Origin: Patescibacteria group bacterium
Lineage (GTDB): Bacteria; Patescibacteriota; 4484-211
Assembly (NCBI GenBank): GCA_018824115.1
Contig: JAHJGY010000008.1
Coordinates: 1 to 38,867, forward strand
Length of the DNA: 38,867 nt
Direction of reading: 5' to 3'
The notes below the pieces were generated by a model. That model made no database searches. It was given only the letters and a program-made list of their open reading frames with translations, and was not told the origin of the DNA. Within the stretch, counting starts at the first letter, position 1. Each line of letters starts with the position of its first letter. Shown here in pieces: positions 38,251-38,867 of this stretch. A program made the translations under genes and the position numbers.

Positions 38251-38867
38251 TTTGCAACTTATACATTATCGAATCTATCACCTCAGCTTGCCTTACCAAC
38301 TGACTATGGTAATAGCGTATATCATCTGGCCTAAAAAAATCAAGGGTGTATGCATAACCATGATTCGGGATAAAACCATTAATAACATTTGCCGTAAGAG
38401 AATTTGCATCTGAGAATGTAATCTCTGATGACTCTGAACAGGGGAGCCCATGAGCGCTTGTAGTACTCATACAAACATCTCCCACAGAAAACTTCTTCGA
38501 CAGCTCCCAGAAAAAAACCTTCTGTTTAAGCTCAAAATCAATATCACCAGCTATAACTGAACAATTAACGTCCGAATATGGATCATCATTAAGACCCAAC
38601 AGGAACCCACTAGACGGTCTCACCTGCTGAGCCGCTGGACTCTCAAGGTCTAACCCATTCAATCCAGCAATTTCTACAAATTCCGACAATAACTCATTTA
38701 CTATGACACGAATATATTCTCCAATAACAGGAAATCCTTCTACCCAATCCTGATAATTCAATAACTCCGCCCCCAAATGCGGGCTTCCGATGGTCACCAG
38801 ATCATCAACTTTCTCCTCCCCATGCTGGTTAAGGTAGTAACGCGCAATGATACCCCCAAGCGAGAAA
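38243..38867 (-). CDS. Lipase-like alpha/beta hydrolase, 5' end cut by window
   Basis: The track starts at a GTG (38797), but the frame stays open to the window end and reads FSLGGIIARYYLNQ before DDLVTIGSPHLGAELL. The Gly-x-Ser-x-Gly-type nucleophile (FSLGG) and the GSPHLG segment are typical of lipase/PGAP1-like hydrolases. The rest has scattered Cys (NCSVIAGD, VCMS, PCSES) and a His in IPNHGYAYT that may be the catalytic His. Probably an exported or membrane-associated esterase. The N-terminus lies outside the window. Confidence 0.7.
   Translation of the reverse strand, partial: FSLGGIIARYYLNQHGEEKVDDLVTIGSPHLGAELLNYQDWVEGFPVIGEYIRVIVNELLSEFVEIAGLNGLDLESPAAQQVRPSSGFLLGLNDDPYSDVNCSVIAGDIDFELKQKVFFWELSKKFSVGDVCMSTTSAHGLPCSESSEITFSDANSLTANVINGFIPNHGYAYTLDFFRPDDIRYYHSQLVRQAEVIDSIMYKLQNE

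Overview
The window looks like a chromosomal segment of a small-genome, uncultivated bacterium, most likely Patescibacteria/CPR. I infer this from three things: compact housekeeping genes, many apparently leaderless genes with an extended -10 box only about 7-10 nt before the ATG, and short palindromic repeats that even sit inside coding genes. The lineage cannot be fixed from sequence alone. TGA is used as a stop (for example after enolase), so this is the standard bacterial code and not the recoded SR1/Gracilibacteria code. No rRNA, CRISPR array, transposase or integrase was seen.

Region 1 (1-4500) is an accessory, visibly GC-richer island. It holds two parallel operons. Operon A is a DksA/TraR-like zinc-finger protein, a three-repeat Cys-rich protein and a small protein, coupled through GTGA and ATGA overlaps. 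Operon B is a second DksA/TraR-like protein and a 59-residue Cys-rich microprotein. The two share a leader (hairpin plus AAGGAGG), related stem-loops in their long 5' regions, and a CP-x-x-G-R-C-V motif in the Cys-rich partners. A very structured non-coding stretch (3250-3570) and a protein of tandem winged-helix-like units follow. This island is the best candidate for an undescribed system.

Region 2 (4571-18390) is housekeeping: divergent folD/ppa, a small acidic protein, then a co-directional run ruvC-ruvA-ruvB-trmD, phosphohexomutase, ppsA, a receiver-only response regulator, enolase, a degenerate cofactor-independent phosphoglycerate mutase homologue and acetyl-CoA synthetase. ppsA, enolase and the mutase homologue are consecutive or nearly consecutive steps of lower glycolysis/gluconeogenesis.

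Region 3 (18488-25368) carries a DedA membrane protein, a tRNA nucleotidyltransferase (minus strand), uvrB, a small YvlD-type membrane protein, secG and an orphan peptide-binding protein.

Region 4 (25377-32839) is mixed: a short hypothetical, a nucleoside-deoxyribosyltransferase-like domain fused to a ribbon-helix-helix, a Mom/GNAT-like protein, tRNA-Gly, an RdgB/HAM1 pyrophosphatase, two bacterial PH-domain membrane proteins, tRNA-Val, a repeat-invaded tRNA-Lys fragment followed by intact tRNA-Lys, a DUF2156 protein, rarA and a hypothetical.

Region 5 (32943-38867) is envelope-related and accessory: a DUF4870-like protein, an exported coiled-coil/beta protein with a single-pass acidic partner, a class I amidotransferase (PuuD-like) whose SD lies inside a terminator-like hairpin, a GC-rich HELLH metallopeptidase-like gene with a full promoter and strong SD, a small membrane protein, and a lipase-like alpha/beta hydrolase cut by the window end.
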